From: an uncultured delta proteobacterium
GTDB taxonomy: Bacteria > Myxococcota_A > UBA9160 > JAFDET01
Direction of reading: 5' to 3'
Assembly: GCA_947259215.1 (NCBI GenBank)
Contig: CAMYLJ010000021.1
Span: 1 to 64,000 of the forward strand
Length of the DNA: 64,000 nt
Shown: positions 17,233-26,038 of the stretch, one piece after another
Position numbering within the stretch: the first letter of the stretch is position 1
How the letters are laid out: each line of letters begins with the position of its first letter
The notes under the pieces: generated by a model
What the model was told of the DNA's origin: nothing
Seen by the model: the letters and a program-made list of their open reading frames with translations, nothing else
Database searches by the model: none
Made by a program: the position numbers and the translations under genes

Positions 17233-17336
17233 TCGCGACCTCCCGCCCCAGCGTAGCCGGCACGCGCTTTGACGGGAATTGGGGGCGCCGATAGAGTCTG
17301 GGATCCCAGCGGGCAGCCAGCCCGGGAGCCAGGACG

Positions 17337-18224
17337 ATGGCCGACGCGGACACCAAGAGCGCGAAGAACTACCAGGCGGACGTACCCGCGCCGAACGAGC
17401 CCTTCTTCCTGAAGGGGTCGAACAATCTCGACTGGGGCATGAAGAATCGGCTGGCCAACATCTTCGACCCGCGCTCGGGGCGCACCGTGATGCTGGCCTT
17501 CGACCACGGCTACTTCCTCGGTCCCACCAGCGGTCTCGAGCGGATCGACCTGGACATCGTCCCGCTGATCGATCACGCCGACACCCTGATGCTGACCCGG
17601 GGCATCCTGCGCACCAGCATCCCGCCCACTTACACCGGCGGGATCGTGCTGCGCGCCAGCGGCGGCCCGAGCATCCTGAAGGAGCTCTCGGACGAGGAGA
17701 TCGCGCTCAGCATCGACGAAGCCATGCGGCTCAACGCGGCGGCCATGGCGGTGCAGGTCTTCATCGGCGGCGAGAACGAGACGAAGTCCGTCCACAACAT
17801 GACCCGGCTCGTCGACCTGGGGAACCGCCACGGGGTCGCCACCCTGGCCGTGACGGCCGTGGGGAAGGACATGGCGCGCGACGCCCAGTACATGCGCCTC
17901 GCCACCCGCATCTGCGCCGAGCTGGGCGCCACCTACGTCAAGACCTACTACGTGGACGAGGGCTTCGAGACCGTCACCGCGAGCTGCCCAGTCCCGATCG
18001 TGATCGCCGGCGGCAAGAAGCTGCCCGAGCCGGAGGCCCTCGAGCTGGCGTACAACGCCGTCCAGCAGGGCGCGGCCGGCGTGGACATGGGGCGCAACAT
18101 CTTCCAGTCGGAGCATCCGTCGGCGATGATCCAGGCCGTGCGCAAGGTGGTCCACGAGGGCTTCAAGCCCGCCGAGGCCTACGAGTTCTTCCGCACGCTG
18201 AAGAGCGAGCGCTCCCCCGGCTAG
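17337..18224 (+). CDS. Class I (DeoC/FbaB-type) aldolase of the LsrF family
   Basis: A 295-residue TIM-barrel protein close to LsrF, the 3-hydroxy-5-phosphonooxypentane-2,4-dione thiolase of autoinducer-2 breakdown, and to FbaB aldolases. Visible landmarks: [12 protein letters not shown] near residue 58, TRGILRTS, the Schiff-base lysine candidate Lys202 in [15 protein letters not shown], and the phosphate-binding [14 protein letters not shown]. The N-terminal extension ([15 protein letters not shown]) is also seen in LsrF-like proteins. It begins an operon with an epimerase 13 bases downstream and an aldolase/dehydrogenase fusion, which points to sugar-phosphate catabolism rather than quorum signalling. 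LsrK, LsrG and an Lsr transporter are not present, so the lsrF name is not applied. Confidence 0.85.
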   Translation: MADADTKSAKNYQADVPAPNEPFFLKGSNNLDWGMKNRLANIFDPRSGRTVMLAFDHGYFLGPTSGLERIDLDIVPLIDHADTLMLTRGILRTSIPPTYTGGIVLRASGGPSILKELSDEEIALSIDEAMRLNAAAMAVQVFIGGENETKSVHNMTRLVDLGNRHGVATLAVTAVGKDMARDAQYMRLATRICAELGATYVKTYYVDEGFETVTASCPVPIVIAGGKKLPEPEALELAYNAVQQGAAGVDMGRNIFQSEHPSAMIQAVRKVVHEGFKPAEAYEFFRTLKSERSPG

Positions 18225-18236
18225 GCAGCGGCTCGA

Positions 18237-18962
18237 ATGGTCTCGCCCCTCTTCCGCAGCATCCGCGACGCGGCCCCCACCCTGAGCGTCGGCATGCTCA
18301 CCGCCGACCTGGGACACCTGGCCGACGAGATGCGCCTGCTCGAGTCGACCGGCGTGCGCCTGGTGCACTTCGACGTGATGGACGGCTGCTTCTGCCCCAT
18401 GACCACCCTGGGACCGCCGGTCGTGAAGGCGGTGCGCACCTCGCTGGTGAAGGACGTGCACCTGATGATCGTGGAGCCCCGGACCAAGGTGCGCGACTAC
18501 GTGGCGGCCGGGGCGGACGTCGTCACCATCCACGCCGAGTCCGGCGAGCACGTGCATCGGGTGCTCCAGGAGCTGGGGAGCCTGCCCAACGCCAACGACC
18601 CCGAGCGCGGGATCGTGCGCGGGGTGGCGCTCAACCCGGGAACCCCGCTGGAGACCCTGGAGCCGCTGCTCGACGAGCTGGAGCTGATCCTGCTGCTGGC
18701 GGTGAACCCCGGCTGGGGCGGCCAGAGCTTCGCGACGGCGACTCCGCGGCGCCTCGAGCGGGCGCGGCGCATGATCGAGGCCGCGGGGCGCGAGATCCTG
18801 CTCGGCGTGGACGGCGGCATCACGCGCCAGAACGTGGGCGACGTAGTGGGGCTCGGCCCCGACGTGATCGTCACCGGGAGCGCCGTCTTCGACGGCAAGG
18901 CGCCCGCGGACAACGCCAAGGCCATGCTCGAGGCCGTAGCGGCGGCCGCCGGGAAGGCGTAG
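18237..18962 (+). CDS. Ribulose-phosphate 3-epimerase family protein
   Basis: A 241-residue TIM barrel of the Rpe/AlsE family, which inverts C3 of pentulose or hexulose phosphates using two aspartates and a divalent metal. The motifs are clear: HFDVMDGCFCP (first Asp and metal His), DVHLMIVEP, TIHAESGEH, LLAVNPGWGGQSF and LGVDGGITRQN (second Asp), then VTGSAVF at the phosphate site. The N-terminus SVGMLTADLGHLADEM differs from the usual SIL-ADF of housekeeping Rpe, and VNPGWGG replaces VNPGFGG. That suggests a paralogue with a different sugar substrate. It sits between the two aldolase genes, with six bases to the next start. Confidence 0.88.
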   Translation: MVSPLFRSIRDAAPTLSVGMLTADLGHLADEMRLLESTGVRLVHFDVMDGCFCPMTTLGPPVVKAVRTSLVKDVHLMIVEPRTKVRDYVAAGADVVTIHAESGEHVHRVLQELGSLPNANDPERGIVRGVALNPGTPLETLEPLLDELELILLLAVNPGWGGQSFATATPRRLERARRMIEAAGREILLGVDGGITRQNVGDVVGLGPDVIVTGSAVFDGKAPADNAKAMLEAVAAAAGKA

Positions 18963-18968
18963 CCCGCG

Positions 18969-21074
18969 ATGGAGAGCCGCTGGGTCGAAGCCGACGCCGA
19001 GGCGTTCGTCGCGAACTACCCGGGCGTCGACCCCGACCTCGCGCTGCGCGCGTACGCGAGCCGTCTCGTCGGCGCCGAGCCCGCGCTCGTCCTCCACGGC
19101 GGGGGCAACACCTCGCTCAAGGGCCGGGCGCACGATGTCTTCGGGGAGCCCCTGGAAGCGCTCTTCGTGAAGGCGTCGGGACACGACCTGGCCACGATCG
19201 GGCCCGAAGGCCACGTGGCCGTCGCGCTCGCTCCCCTGCGCCGCCTGTGCGAGCTCGACGCGCTCTCGGACGAGGCGATGCTGGACGAGCTGCGCCGGCA
19301 GCTCTTCGACCCTCGCGCGCCGACGCCCTCCATCGAGGCGCCGGTGCACGCGGTCGTGCCCGGGCGCTACGTGGATCACACCCACGCGGACGCGGTGCTG
19401 GCCCTCTGCAACCAGCCCGACGGCGAGGCCCACGTGCGCAAGGCCCTGGGCGACGACGTCCTCGTGCTGCCCTATGTGGCCGCCGGCTTCCGCCTGGCCA
19501 AGCAGGTGGCCGAGGCCTGCGCCCGCCACCCCGAGGCGCGCGCCATGGTGTGGCTGCACCACGGCATCGTGACCTGGGGAGACCGCGCGCGAGACTCCTA
19601 CGAGCTCATGATCGCGCTGGTGTCGCGGGCGGAGGCCTATCTCGACGCCCACGCGGGGCGCCCGCCGCAGCCGGCCCGACACACTTCGCTGGAAGAGGCG
19701 GAGTCGCGGCTGGCACGCGTGGCGCCGCTGGCGCGCGGTCTGCTGGCGGCCCCGACGGGGGACCCGGACCGGCCGCACCGGCGCATGGTGCTGCGTCCGC
19801 TGGTGGACCGCGCGGTCCTCGACTTCGTCGACGCCGAGGGCGCGCGCAGCCTGGCGCTCTCCCCTCCCCTCACCGCGGACCACCTGATCCGCACCAAGCC
19901 CCTTCCCGCCTGGATCGATGCGCCCGACTGGGAGGACGACACGCACCTGCGTACCCAGCTCGAGCAGGCGCTGGGCGACTACCGCGCGGAGTACGAGGCG
20001 TACCTGACGCGCAACGCCTCGCGGCTCCCGGCCGGCGTGGAGCCGTTCGACGCGCTCCCGCGGGTGCTCTTCCTGCCCGGCCTGGGAGCCCTGTGCGCCG
20101 GTCGGGACGCGCGCGCCGCGCGCATCGCCCGGGACATCACCGCCCAGACCGTGGCGGCCAAGACGCGCATCGCGGCCATGGGCGCGGCCTACGAGGGGCT
20201 CGACGAAGCGCAGCTCTTCGAGATGGAGTACCGCACGCAGCAGCAGGCGAAGCTGGATCGGACGGAGCCGCTGCTCGCGGGCCAGGTTGCGCTGGTGACG
20301 GGCGCCGCCGGTGCCATCGGCTCCGGCATCTGCGGCCGCCTGCTCGAGCAGGGGGCCCACGTCGCCGTCACCGACCTGCCCGGCCCCGCACTCGACGCCC
20401 TCGCCTCGGAGCTCGACGCGCGTTTCCCCGACCGCGCCATCGGCGTCCCCCTGGACGTGACCGACGCCGCGTCCGTCGCCGCCGGCTTCGCCGCCGTGAG
20501 CCGCAGCTGGGGGGGCGTGGACGCCGTCGTGATCAACGCGGGTCTCGCCCACGTGGCGGGCCTGGAGGAGCTGGACGTGGAGCGCTTCCGCCAGCTCGAG
20601 CGCGTGAACGTGGACGGCACGCTCCAGCTGCTGGCCGAAGCGGGCCGGCATCTCCGCCGCCAGGCGACGGGTGGCGACGTCGTCCTCGTCTCGACCAAGA
20701 ACGTGTTCGCGCCGGGCGCGCGCTTCGGCGCCTACAGCGCCACCAAGGCGGCCGCGCACCAGCTCGCGCGCATCGCCAGCCTCGAGCTGGCCGACCAGGA
20801 CGTGCGGGTCAACATGGTGGCGCCGGACGCGGTCTTCTCCCACGGCGAGCGGCGCTCGGGCCTGTGGGCGGAGGTGGGGCCGGACCGCATGAAGGCACGC
20901 GGCCTGGACGCTGCGGGGCTCGAGGACTACTACCGCAGCCGCAACCTCCTGAAGGCCCGCATCACCGCCGACCACGTGGCCGAGGCGGTGCTCTTCTTCC
21001 TCTCGCGGCGCACGCCCACCACGGGCGCGACCCTGCCCGTGGACGGCGGCCTCCCGGACGCCACGCCGCGCTGA
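18969..21074 (+). CDS. Bifunctional class II aldolase / short-chain dehydrogenase
   Basis: A 701-residue two-domain enzyme of the family annotated as rhamnulose-1-phosphate aldolase/lactaldehyde dehydrogenase. Residues ~1-420 are the class II aldolase/adducin part: LVLHGGGNTSLKG, a zinc ligand pair DHTHADAVL, and MVWLHHGIVTWGD with the third ligand. Residues ~435-701 are an SDR: GQVALVTGAAGAIGSGI for NAD binding, VINAGLAHV, and catalytic Tyr-x-x-x-Lys in YSATKAAAH. The pair would cleave a ketose phosphate and oxidise or reduce the aldehyde. With the LsrF-type aldolase and epimerase upstream it forms a three-gene catabolic set; no kinase, isomerase, regulator or transporter is beside it, so the sugar is unknown. 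Confidence 0.9.
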   Translation: MESRWVEADAEAFVANYPGVDPDLALRAYASRLVGAEPALVLHGGGNTSLKGRAHDVFGEPLEALFVKASGHDLATIGPEGHVAVALAPLRRLCELDALSDEAMLDELRRQLFDPRAPTPSIEAPVHAVVPGRYVDHTHADAVLALCNQPDGEAHVRKALGDDVLVLPYVAAGFRLAKQVAEACARHPEARAMVWLHHGIVTWGDRARDSYELMIALVSRAEAYLDAHAGRPPQPARHTSLEEAESRLARVAPLARGLLAAPTGDPDRPHRRMVLRPLVDRAVLDFVDAEGARSLALSPPLTADHLIRTKPLPAWIDAPDWEDDTHLRTQLEQALGDYRAEYEAYLTRNASRLPAGVEPFDALPRVLFLPGLGALCAGRDARAARIARDITAQTVAAKTRIAAMGAAYEGLDEAQLFEMEYRTQQQAKLDRTEPLLAGQVALVTGAAGAIGSGICGRLLEQGAHVAVTDLPGPALDALASELDARFPDRAIGVPLDVTDAASVAAGFAAVSRSWGGVDAVVINAGLAHVAGLEELDVERFRQLERVNVDGTLQLLAEAGRHLRRQATGGDVVLVSTKNVFAPGARFGAYSATKAAAHQLARIASLELADQDVRVNMVAPDAVFSHGERRSGLWAEVGPDRMKARGLDAAGLEDYYRSRNLLKARITADHVAEAVLFFLSRRTPTTGATLPVDGGLPDATPR

Positions 21075-21124
21075 AGCAGCGCGACCGAGCCGGATGGGCG
21101 AGCGGCGCCACGCGGGGGTACCCT

Positions 21125-21145
21125 CCCCGCTCGCAGCGAGGGGGG
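21125..21145 (+). promoter_or_regulatory. Hairpin enclosing the metG ribosome site
   Basis: CCCCGCTCG (21125-21133) pairs with CGAGGGGGG (21137-21145) around a CAG loop, eight pairs with one G-G mismatch. The 3' arm contains the only purine-rich stretch (GAGGGGGG) before the proposed CTG start at 21153, so folding could hide it from ribosomes. This may be an expression control or a chance effect of GC content. Confidence 0.35.
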
Positions 21146-21152
21146 ATCACCG

Positions 21153-22661
21153 CTGGCCGCGGGACGCGTCTACATCACCACCGCCATCGCCTACGTGAAC
21201 GCGGCCCCGCACCTGGGGCACGCGCTCGAGTACGTGCAGACCGACGCCCTGGCGCGCCACCGCCGTCTGCGCGGGCAGGATCTGCGCTTCCTGACCGGCA
21301 CCGACGACAACGCGCTGAAGAACGTGCAGGCGGCGACCGCCGCGGGCATGGAGCCCGCCGCCTTCGTGGCGACGAACGCCGAGCACTTCAAGGGGCTGCG
21401 CACCACCCTCGGGCTCTGCTACGACGACTTCATCCAGACCGCGTCGGACCCGCGCCACCGTCCGGGCGTCGAGCGCCTGTGGCAGCGCTGTGCCCAGGCC
21501 GGCGATCTCTATCAGCGCCACTACGAGGGCCTCTACTGCGTGGGCTGCGAGCAGTTCTACGAGGAATCGGAGCTGACCGACGGCGTCTGCCCCGAGCACA
21601 AGACCGCGCCAGAGCGGGTGTCCGAGGAGAACTGGTTCTTCCGGCTCTCCCGCTACCAGGATCGCCTGCTGGAATTGATCGAGTCCGGCGAGCTGAGGAT
21701 CGAGCCGCGCCAGCGCCGCAACGAGGTGCTGGGCTTCATCCAGCAGGGGCTCCAGGACTTCAGCGTCTCGCGCGACGCCGAGCGCGCCCACAACTGGGGC
21801 ATTCCGGTGCCGGGCGACCCGAGCCAGGTGATCTACGTCTGGTTCGACGCCCTCGGCAACTACATCACGGCCCTCGACTACGGCGGCGACCGGGCGCTCT
21901 ACGACCACTGGTGGCTCGGAGCCGACGAGCGCATCCACGTGATCGGCAAGGGCATCCTGCGCTTCCACGCGGTCTACTGGCCGGCCATGCTGCTCTCCGC
22001 CCAGGAGCCCCTGCCCTCCACCGTCGCGGTGCACGACTACCTCACGGTCGAGGGCGGCAAGATCAGCAAGTCGCTCGGCAACGTGATCGACCCGAAGGCG
22101 CTGGTGGAGCGGTTCGGGCAGGACGCGCTGCGCTGGTGGCTGCTGCGCGACGTCCCCACCCTGGGCGAGGCGGACTTCTCCCTGGCACGGCTCGTGGAAC
22201 GCGCCAACCAGGACCTGGCCAACGGCCTCGGCAACCTGGCGAACCGCACGTTCTCCATGATCCACCGCTACCGGGACGGCGCCGTGCCGGAAGCGGAGTG
22301 GCCCGCGCAGGCCGAGGCGCTGCGCGGGGTGCGGGACGGGGTCGCGGCGGCGATCGACGAGGCCCTGGCACGCTTCGACTTTCGCGCCGCCACCGGCGAG
22401 CTCTGGCGCGTGGTGGACGAGGCCAACCGGCTGGTGGACGCGACCAAGCCCTGGGAGCTGGCCAAGGCGGAGCGCGACGGCGCCGCGCCCGCCGCCCTGG
22501 ACGGAGTGCTGGCGGCCCTCTTCGCCGCGGTCCGCGCCGTGACCGACGAGCTCGAGCCCTTCCTGCCGGAGCTGGCAGCCAAGGTGGGCGAGGCCCTGGG
22601 CGATGGCAGCCGCGTGCCGAAGCCGGAGCCCCTCTTCCCGCGCCTCGAGCTCGAGACCTGA
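21153..22661 (+). CDS. metG: Methionine-tRNA ligase (apparent CTG start)
   Basis: Charges tRNA(Met) with methionine. The 502-residue form shows the class I signature HLGH (20-23), a zinc-binding knuckle YCVGCEQFY with a second Cys near residue 147 (GVCPEHK), the KMSKS-equivalent KISKS (303-307), and the helical anticodon domain. The family needs the first strand YITTAIAYVNAAPHLGH. The only ATG-like start within it, GTG 21195, would delete that strand. Upstream in frame there is no ATG, GTG or TTG; CTG 21153 gives the normal short N-terminus (LAAGRVYITT), with GAGGGGGG 7 bases before it. A start by CTG, or a base error upstream, is therefore required. No C-terminal tRNA-binding EMAPII domain is present. 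Confidence 0.9.
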   Translation: MAAGRVYITTAIAYVNAAPHLGHALEYVQTDALARHRRLRGQDLRFLTGTDDNALKNVQAATAAGMEPAAFVATNAEHFKGLRTTLGLCYDDFIQTASDPRHRPGVERLWQRCAQAGDLYQRHYEGLYCVGCEQFYEESELTDGVCPEHKTAPERVSEENWFFRLSRYQDRLLELIESGELRIEPRQRRNEVLGFIQQGLQDFSVSRDAERAHNWGIPVPGDPSQVIYVWFDALGNYITALDYGGDRALYDHWWLGADERIHVIGKGILRFHAVYWPAMLLSAQEPLPSTVAVHDYLTVEGGKISKSLGNVIDPKALVERFGQDALRWWLLRDVPTLGEADFSLARLVERANQDLANGLGNLANRTFSMIHRYRDGAVPEAEWPAQAEALRGVRDGVAAAIDEALARFDFRAATGELWRVVDEANRLVDATKPWELAKAERDGAAPAALDGVLAALFAAVRAVTDELEPFLPELAAKVGEALGDGSRVPKPEPLFPRLELET

Positions 22662-22968
22662 TCGCTTGGCTTGACTTTCGCTTTTTGTTCGCATAGGCTC
22701 CAGGGCGTCACGTCGCCTTTGACGACTGCCCGAACGACCGAGACGACTGGGGTCGGTGGAAGACGGTTCAGCGGTCACCCCCCTGGACGGCGCCCTGGCG
22801 GGCTCTTCCGGCCGGCGGGGGCGGCTCGAGAGAGTCGCCCCCTACTCCCAGCGTCCCAGCGCCGAGACGCCGAGACATGGAGACAGAGTGGGCAACCACC
22901 ACGGGCGACGCGCTCCGGATGTGTCAAGCTTTCCCCGGACTCGCGCCGAGTCCGAGGAGGGACCCCCG
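22662..22968 (+). promoter_or_regulatory. Long leader with a candidate sigma-70 promoter
   Basis: An AT-rich patch directly after metG contains TTGACT (22671-22676), a 17-base spacer and TAGGCT (22694-22699), a fair -35 but weak -10 match. If used, it would give a leader of about 260 bases before the small lipoprotein at 22969. A frame is open through part of the leader but has no signal, motif or ribosome site, and I see no other gene. Confidence 0.3.
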
Positions 22969-23160
22969 ATGTACCCCGCGAATCGGACGAAGACGCAGGT
23001 CCACGCCGCCGGCCTCGCCCTGGCCGGCCTGCTGGCCCTCGGGGCGCTGCCGCTGGGCGGCTGTGCTCGGGAGGAGCCCGTCTACGGGCGGGCCAGCGCG
23101 CCGAGCAATCCGGAGATGATCTCGGACACCGAGGAGATGAGCCGCCGCCAGAGCCGCTAG
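22969..23160 (+). CDS. Small lipoprotein
   Basis: A 63-residue protein with a basic N-terminus, a hydrophobic stretch (LALAGLLALGALPLGG) and Cys about 30 residues in, forming a lipobox-like LGGC. After cleavage the mature lipoprotein would have only ~33 residues, rich in Ser, Glu and Arg (REEPVYGRASAPSNPEMISD). GGAGGG precedes the ATG at 22969 by 8 bases. It converges with serA, 10 bases away. No family is recognised; short lipoproteins of this kind often attach to peptidoglycan or outer-membrane complexes, but nothing here shows which. Confidence 0.65.
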   Translation: MYPANRTKTQVHAAGLALAGLLALGALPLGGCAREEPVYGRASAPSNPEMISDTEEMSRRQSR

Positions 23161-23170
23161 GCGGTACCGG

Positions 23171-24751
23171 TTACAGCTCCACCAGCTGCACGGCGATCAT
23201 GTTGGGGAGCGAGCGCAGGCGCTCGAGGACCTCTTCCGTCGGGGCGTTGTCGATGTTGACCAGCATGCAGGCCTCGCCCCGCTCGCGTACCAGCGCCAGC
23301 TGCATGCGCGAGATGTTCAGACCCTCCTCGCCGAGCGCCGAACCCACCGTGCCCACCACGCCCGGCCGGTCGTGGTTGTGGATCAGGAGGGTGGGCCCTT
23401 CCGGGATCGCTTCCAGCATGAAGTCGTCCACGCGCACGATCCGCGGCTGGTCGCCGTGGAAGATGGCCCCCGCGACAAGGCGGTCCACGCAGCCCCGCAC
23501 GCGCGTCGTGATGGCGCTGGCGAAGTCGCTGGCGCGGGTGGTCTTGGACTCCACCACCTTGATGCCGCGCTGCTGGGCCAGTACGGGCGCGTTCACCATG
23601 TTGACGTGGTCGCTCACGGATTCGAGCAGGCCCTTCAGGACGGCCACCGTGATGGGCGCCACGCGCAGGTCGGCCACCTCGCCCGCGTACTCGATCTCGA
23701 TCTCCTCGATGGCCCCCGGGCAGAGCTGGCCCTGGAAGCGACCGAGCTTCTCGGCGAGGGTCAGGTAGGGCCGGATCTGCTCCAGCACCTCGGCCGAGAC
23801 CGAGGGCATGTTGACGGCGTTGCGCACCAGCCCGGCGAGCAAGAAGTCCCGCACCTGCTCCGCCACGGCCACGGCCACGTTCACCTGGGCCTGCTCGGTC
23901 GAGGCGCCCAGGTGCGGCGTGCAGATCACGTTCGGGTGTACGACCAGCGGGTGGTCGGCCGCCGGCGGCTCTTGAACGAAGACGTCGAGGGCGGCGCCGG
24001 CCACCCGGCCGTCGTCCAGCGCTTCGAGCAGCGCCTCCTCGTCGATGATCCCGCCCCGGGCGGCGTTCACGATCAGCACGCCGGGCTTCGTCTTCGTGAG
24101 CGCCTGGCGTCCGATCAGCCCCGTGGTCTCGCGCGTACGCGGGACGTGGACCGTGATGGCGTCGGCGCGGGCGAAGAGCTCGTCCAAGGGGACCAGCTCC
24201 ACGTCCAGCCGCTGGGCCGCCTCGGGCGCAATGTGGGGATCCGCGGCGATCACCTTCATGCCGAGGCCCCGGCCGCGCAGGGCCACGATGCGGCCGATGT
24301 TGCCCAGGCCGATCACGCCGAGGGTGCGGTTGTACAGCTCGATCCCCGTGAAGCGCTTCTTCTCCCACTTCCCGGTCTTCATGGAAGCGTTGGCCTGGGG
24401 CACGTGGCGCGCCAGCGACACCAGCAGCGCGATGGCGTGCTCGGCGGTGGTGACGTTGTTGCCCTCGGGCGTGTTCACCACCGCGATGCCGCGGGCCGTG
24501 GCCGCCGCCAGGTCCACGTTGTCGACGCCGATACCGGCGCGGCCCACCACCCGGAGCTTCTCGGCGGCCTCGATCACCTGGGCGGTGACCTTCGTGCCGC
24601 TGCGGATCACCAGGCCGTCCGCGTCGCGGATCGCCTCCAGCAGCTCTTCCGGCGAGAGGTTCGGCCGGTAGTCGACCTCCAGGCCCCGGGCCTGCTCGAG
24701 GATCTCTCGGCCCTGCTCGGCCAGGCTGTCGCTCACGAGGACCTTGGCCAC
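23171..24751 (-). CDS. serA: D-3-phosphoglycerate dehydrogenase
   Basis: Oxidises 3-phosphoglycerate to 3-phosphohydroxypyruvate, the first step of serine synthesis. The 526-residue long form is typical: substrate domain (GLVIRSGTKVTAQVIE), Rossmann motif LGVIGLGNIGR, catalytic region VNAARGGIIDEEAL and CTPHLGAST with the active His, an intervening domain (~320-450), and a C-terminal ACT domain (LLIHNHDRPGVVGTVGSALG) that in many homologues binds serine for feedback control. GTG 24751 is preceded by AAGGAG. It lies 10 bases behind the class V aminotransferase, whose product would act on the next step, so the two form a serine operon. Confidence 0.96.
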   Translation of the reverse strand: MAKVLVSDSLAEQGREILEQARGLEVDYRPNLSPEELLEAIRDADGLVIRSGTKVTAQVIEAAEKLRVVGRAGIGVDNVDLAAATARGIAVVNTPEGNNVTTAEHAIALLVSLARHVPQANASMKTGKWEKKRFTGIELYNRTLGVIGLGNIGRIVALRGRGLGMKVIAADPHIAPEAAQRLDVELVPLDELFARADAITVHVPRTRETTGLIGRQALTKTKPGVLIVNAARGGIIDEEALLEALDDGRVAGAALDVFVQEPPAADHPLVVHPNVICTPHLGASTEQAQVNVAVAVAEQVRDFLLAGLVRNAVNMPSVSAEVLEQIRPYLTLAEKLGRFQGQLCPGAIEEIEIEYAGEVADLRVAPITVAVLKGLLESVSDHVNMVNAPVLAQQRGIKVVESKTTRASDFASAITTRVRGCVDRLVAGAIFHGDQPRIVRVDDFMLEAIPEGPTLLIHNHDRPGVVGTVGSALGEEGLNISRMQLALVRERGEACMLVNIDNAPTEEVLERLRSLPNMIAVQLVEL

Positions 24752-24761
24752 GAGGGCTCCT

Positions 24762-25913
24762 TCAGGCGTGGTCGCGCAGCAGCTCGACGGCGGTGCGTAC
24801 GCCTTCGCCGGTCTTGAACTCGTAGCCGAGGCGCGCCAGCGCGATCTCCACCGCCGCCACCGCGGCGATCGTGTCGAAGGCGTCGAAGTAGCCGAGGTGG
24901 GCCAGCCGGAAGATCTTGCCCTTGGCCTTCCCCTGCCCGTCCGCGGTCGTGAACCCGAGCTCGTCCTTCAGGAGCTTCCGCAGCGCCGGCCCGTCGATGC
25001 CCTCGGGCACCACGACGGCGGTCGCCGCCGGGCTCGGCGCGTCGGGCGCGTAGAGCTCCAAGCCGAGGGCGCGCATGGCCTCGCGGGTGGCGTGGGCCAG
25101 CGCCTCGGTGCGCCGCCAGGTGCCCTCGAGCCCCTGCTCGTCGAGGATGATCTTCAGCGCCTCCTCGAGGCCCATCAGCAGCGACACCGCCGGCGTCCAG
25201 GCGGTCTGGTCCCCCTCGAGCGCGCTGCGCTCGGCCGCGACGTCGAAGTAGAAGCGCGGGCAGGTCGCGCTCTCCTGGAAGCGCCAGGCGCGCGGCGACA
25301 GTCCCAGGAACGCGAGCCCCGGCGGCAGCATGAAGGCCTTCTGGCTGCCGGAGACCAGCGCGTCGATGTCCCAGGCGTCCATGGGGATGTCGTAGACGCC
25401 GACGGCGGTGATGCCGTCCACCACCACCAGCCGCTCGCCCTCCCGCGCGCGCACGGCCTGCACGACCTCGCGCACGGGGTGGCGCACGCAGGTGCTGGTC
25501 TCCGAGGCGGTCAGGTAGACGGCCTTCACGTCCGGGTTGGCGTCCAGGGCCTCCCCCACCCGCGCCGGATCCACCGCCTGCCCCCACTCGACGTCGATGC
25601 AGGTGGTGCGCACGCAGTAGGCGTCGCAGATCTCCTGCCAGCGCTCGCCGAACTTCCCGCCACGCACCACCAGCGCGTGGTCGCCCGGCGACAGCAGGTT
25701 CGAGACCGAGGCGTTCATGGCCCCGGTCCCCGAGGCCGCGAAGATCAGCACGGGCTGCTCGGTCTGGAAGATCCGCTGGAGGCCTTCCTTGCAGTGCTGG
25801 AAGATGGGGATGAAGTCCGGGGCCCGGTGGTGGATGATCTCCGGCGCCATGGCCAGGCGCACGCGCTCGGGAACGGGCACCGGGCCCGGGGTGAAGAGTC
25901 GGCGCTTCAACAT
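24762..25913 (-). CDS. Class V aminotransferase (phosphoserine / alanine-glyoxylate type)
   Basis: A 383-residue PLP enzyme of the AGT/SPT family. Landmarks are FTPGPVPVPERVRLAM, HHRAPDFIPIF, the cofactor-binding IFAASGTGAMNA, VVDGITAVG with the Asp that holds the pyridine nitrogen, and the Schiff-base Lys in VSGSQKAFMLPPGLAF. Members interconvert alanine/glyoxylate, serine/pyruvate or phosphohydroxypyruvate/phosphoserine. Being co-transcribed with serA favours the phosphoserine role, replacing SerC, as proposed for several bacteria and archaea; phosphoserine phosphatase is not in the window. The AT-rich gap to aroA (25914-26038) is the divergent promoter region. Confidence 0.92.
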   Translation of the reverse strand: MLKRRLFTPGPVPVPERVRLAMAPEIIHHRAPDFIPIFQHCKEGLQRIFQTEQPVLIFAASGTGAMNASVSNLLSPGDHALVVRGGKFGERWQEICDAYCVRTTCIDVEWGQAVDPARVGEALDANPDVKAVYLTASETSTCVRHPVREVVQAVRAREGERLVVVDGITAVGVYDIPMDAWDIDALVSGSQKAFMLPPGLAFLGLSPRAWRFQESATCPRFYFDVAAERSALEGDQTAWTPAVSLLMGLEEALKIILDEQGLEGTWRRTEALAHATREAMRALGLELYAPDAPSPAATAVVVPEGIDGPALRKLLKDELGFTTADGQGKAKGKIFRLAHLGYFDAFDTIAAVAAVEIALARLGYEFKTGEGVRTAVELLRDHA

Positions 25914-26038
25914 TGTGGCTCTCGCGTGCCAGGGGTGCTCTAACCCCTTGGAATAAAATCGGTTTCACTCTAGGGGCACGCGGAGAGAAGTGTGCCCGAC
26001 GGCCCCTGGGGCGTCAAGGTTGCTAGCCTGCCAGCGCC

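Noticed and set aside
17337-18224. Naming the aldolase lsrF and inferring autoinducer-2 breakdown
   Set aside because: None of lsrK, lsrG, lsrR or the Lsr transporter is present, and the neighbours point to sugar-phosphate metabolism.
17220-22696. Very long open frames opposite or out of phase with the sugar operon and metG (over 1200 and 1800 codons)
   Set aside because: They are by-products of high GC content; their translations are low-complexity Arg/Ala/Gly or His/Gln-rich and lack motifs, while the genes in the other frame have complete families.
25914-26038. Defined -35/-10 boxes for the divergent serine operon and aroA
   Set aside because: The gap is AT-rich, but every box pair I tried matched poorly in sequence or spacing.
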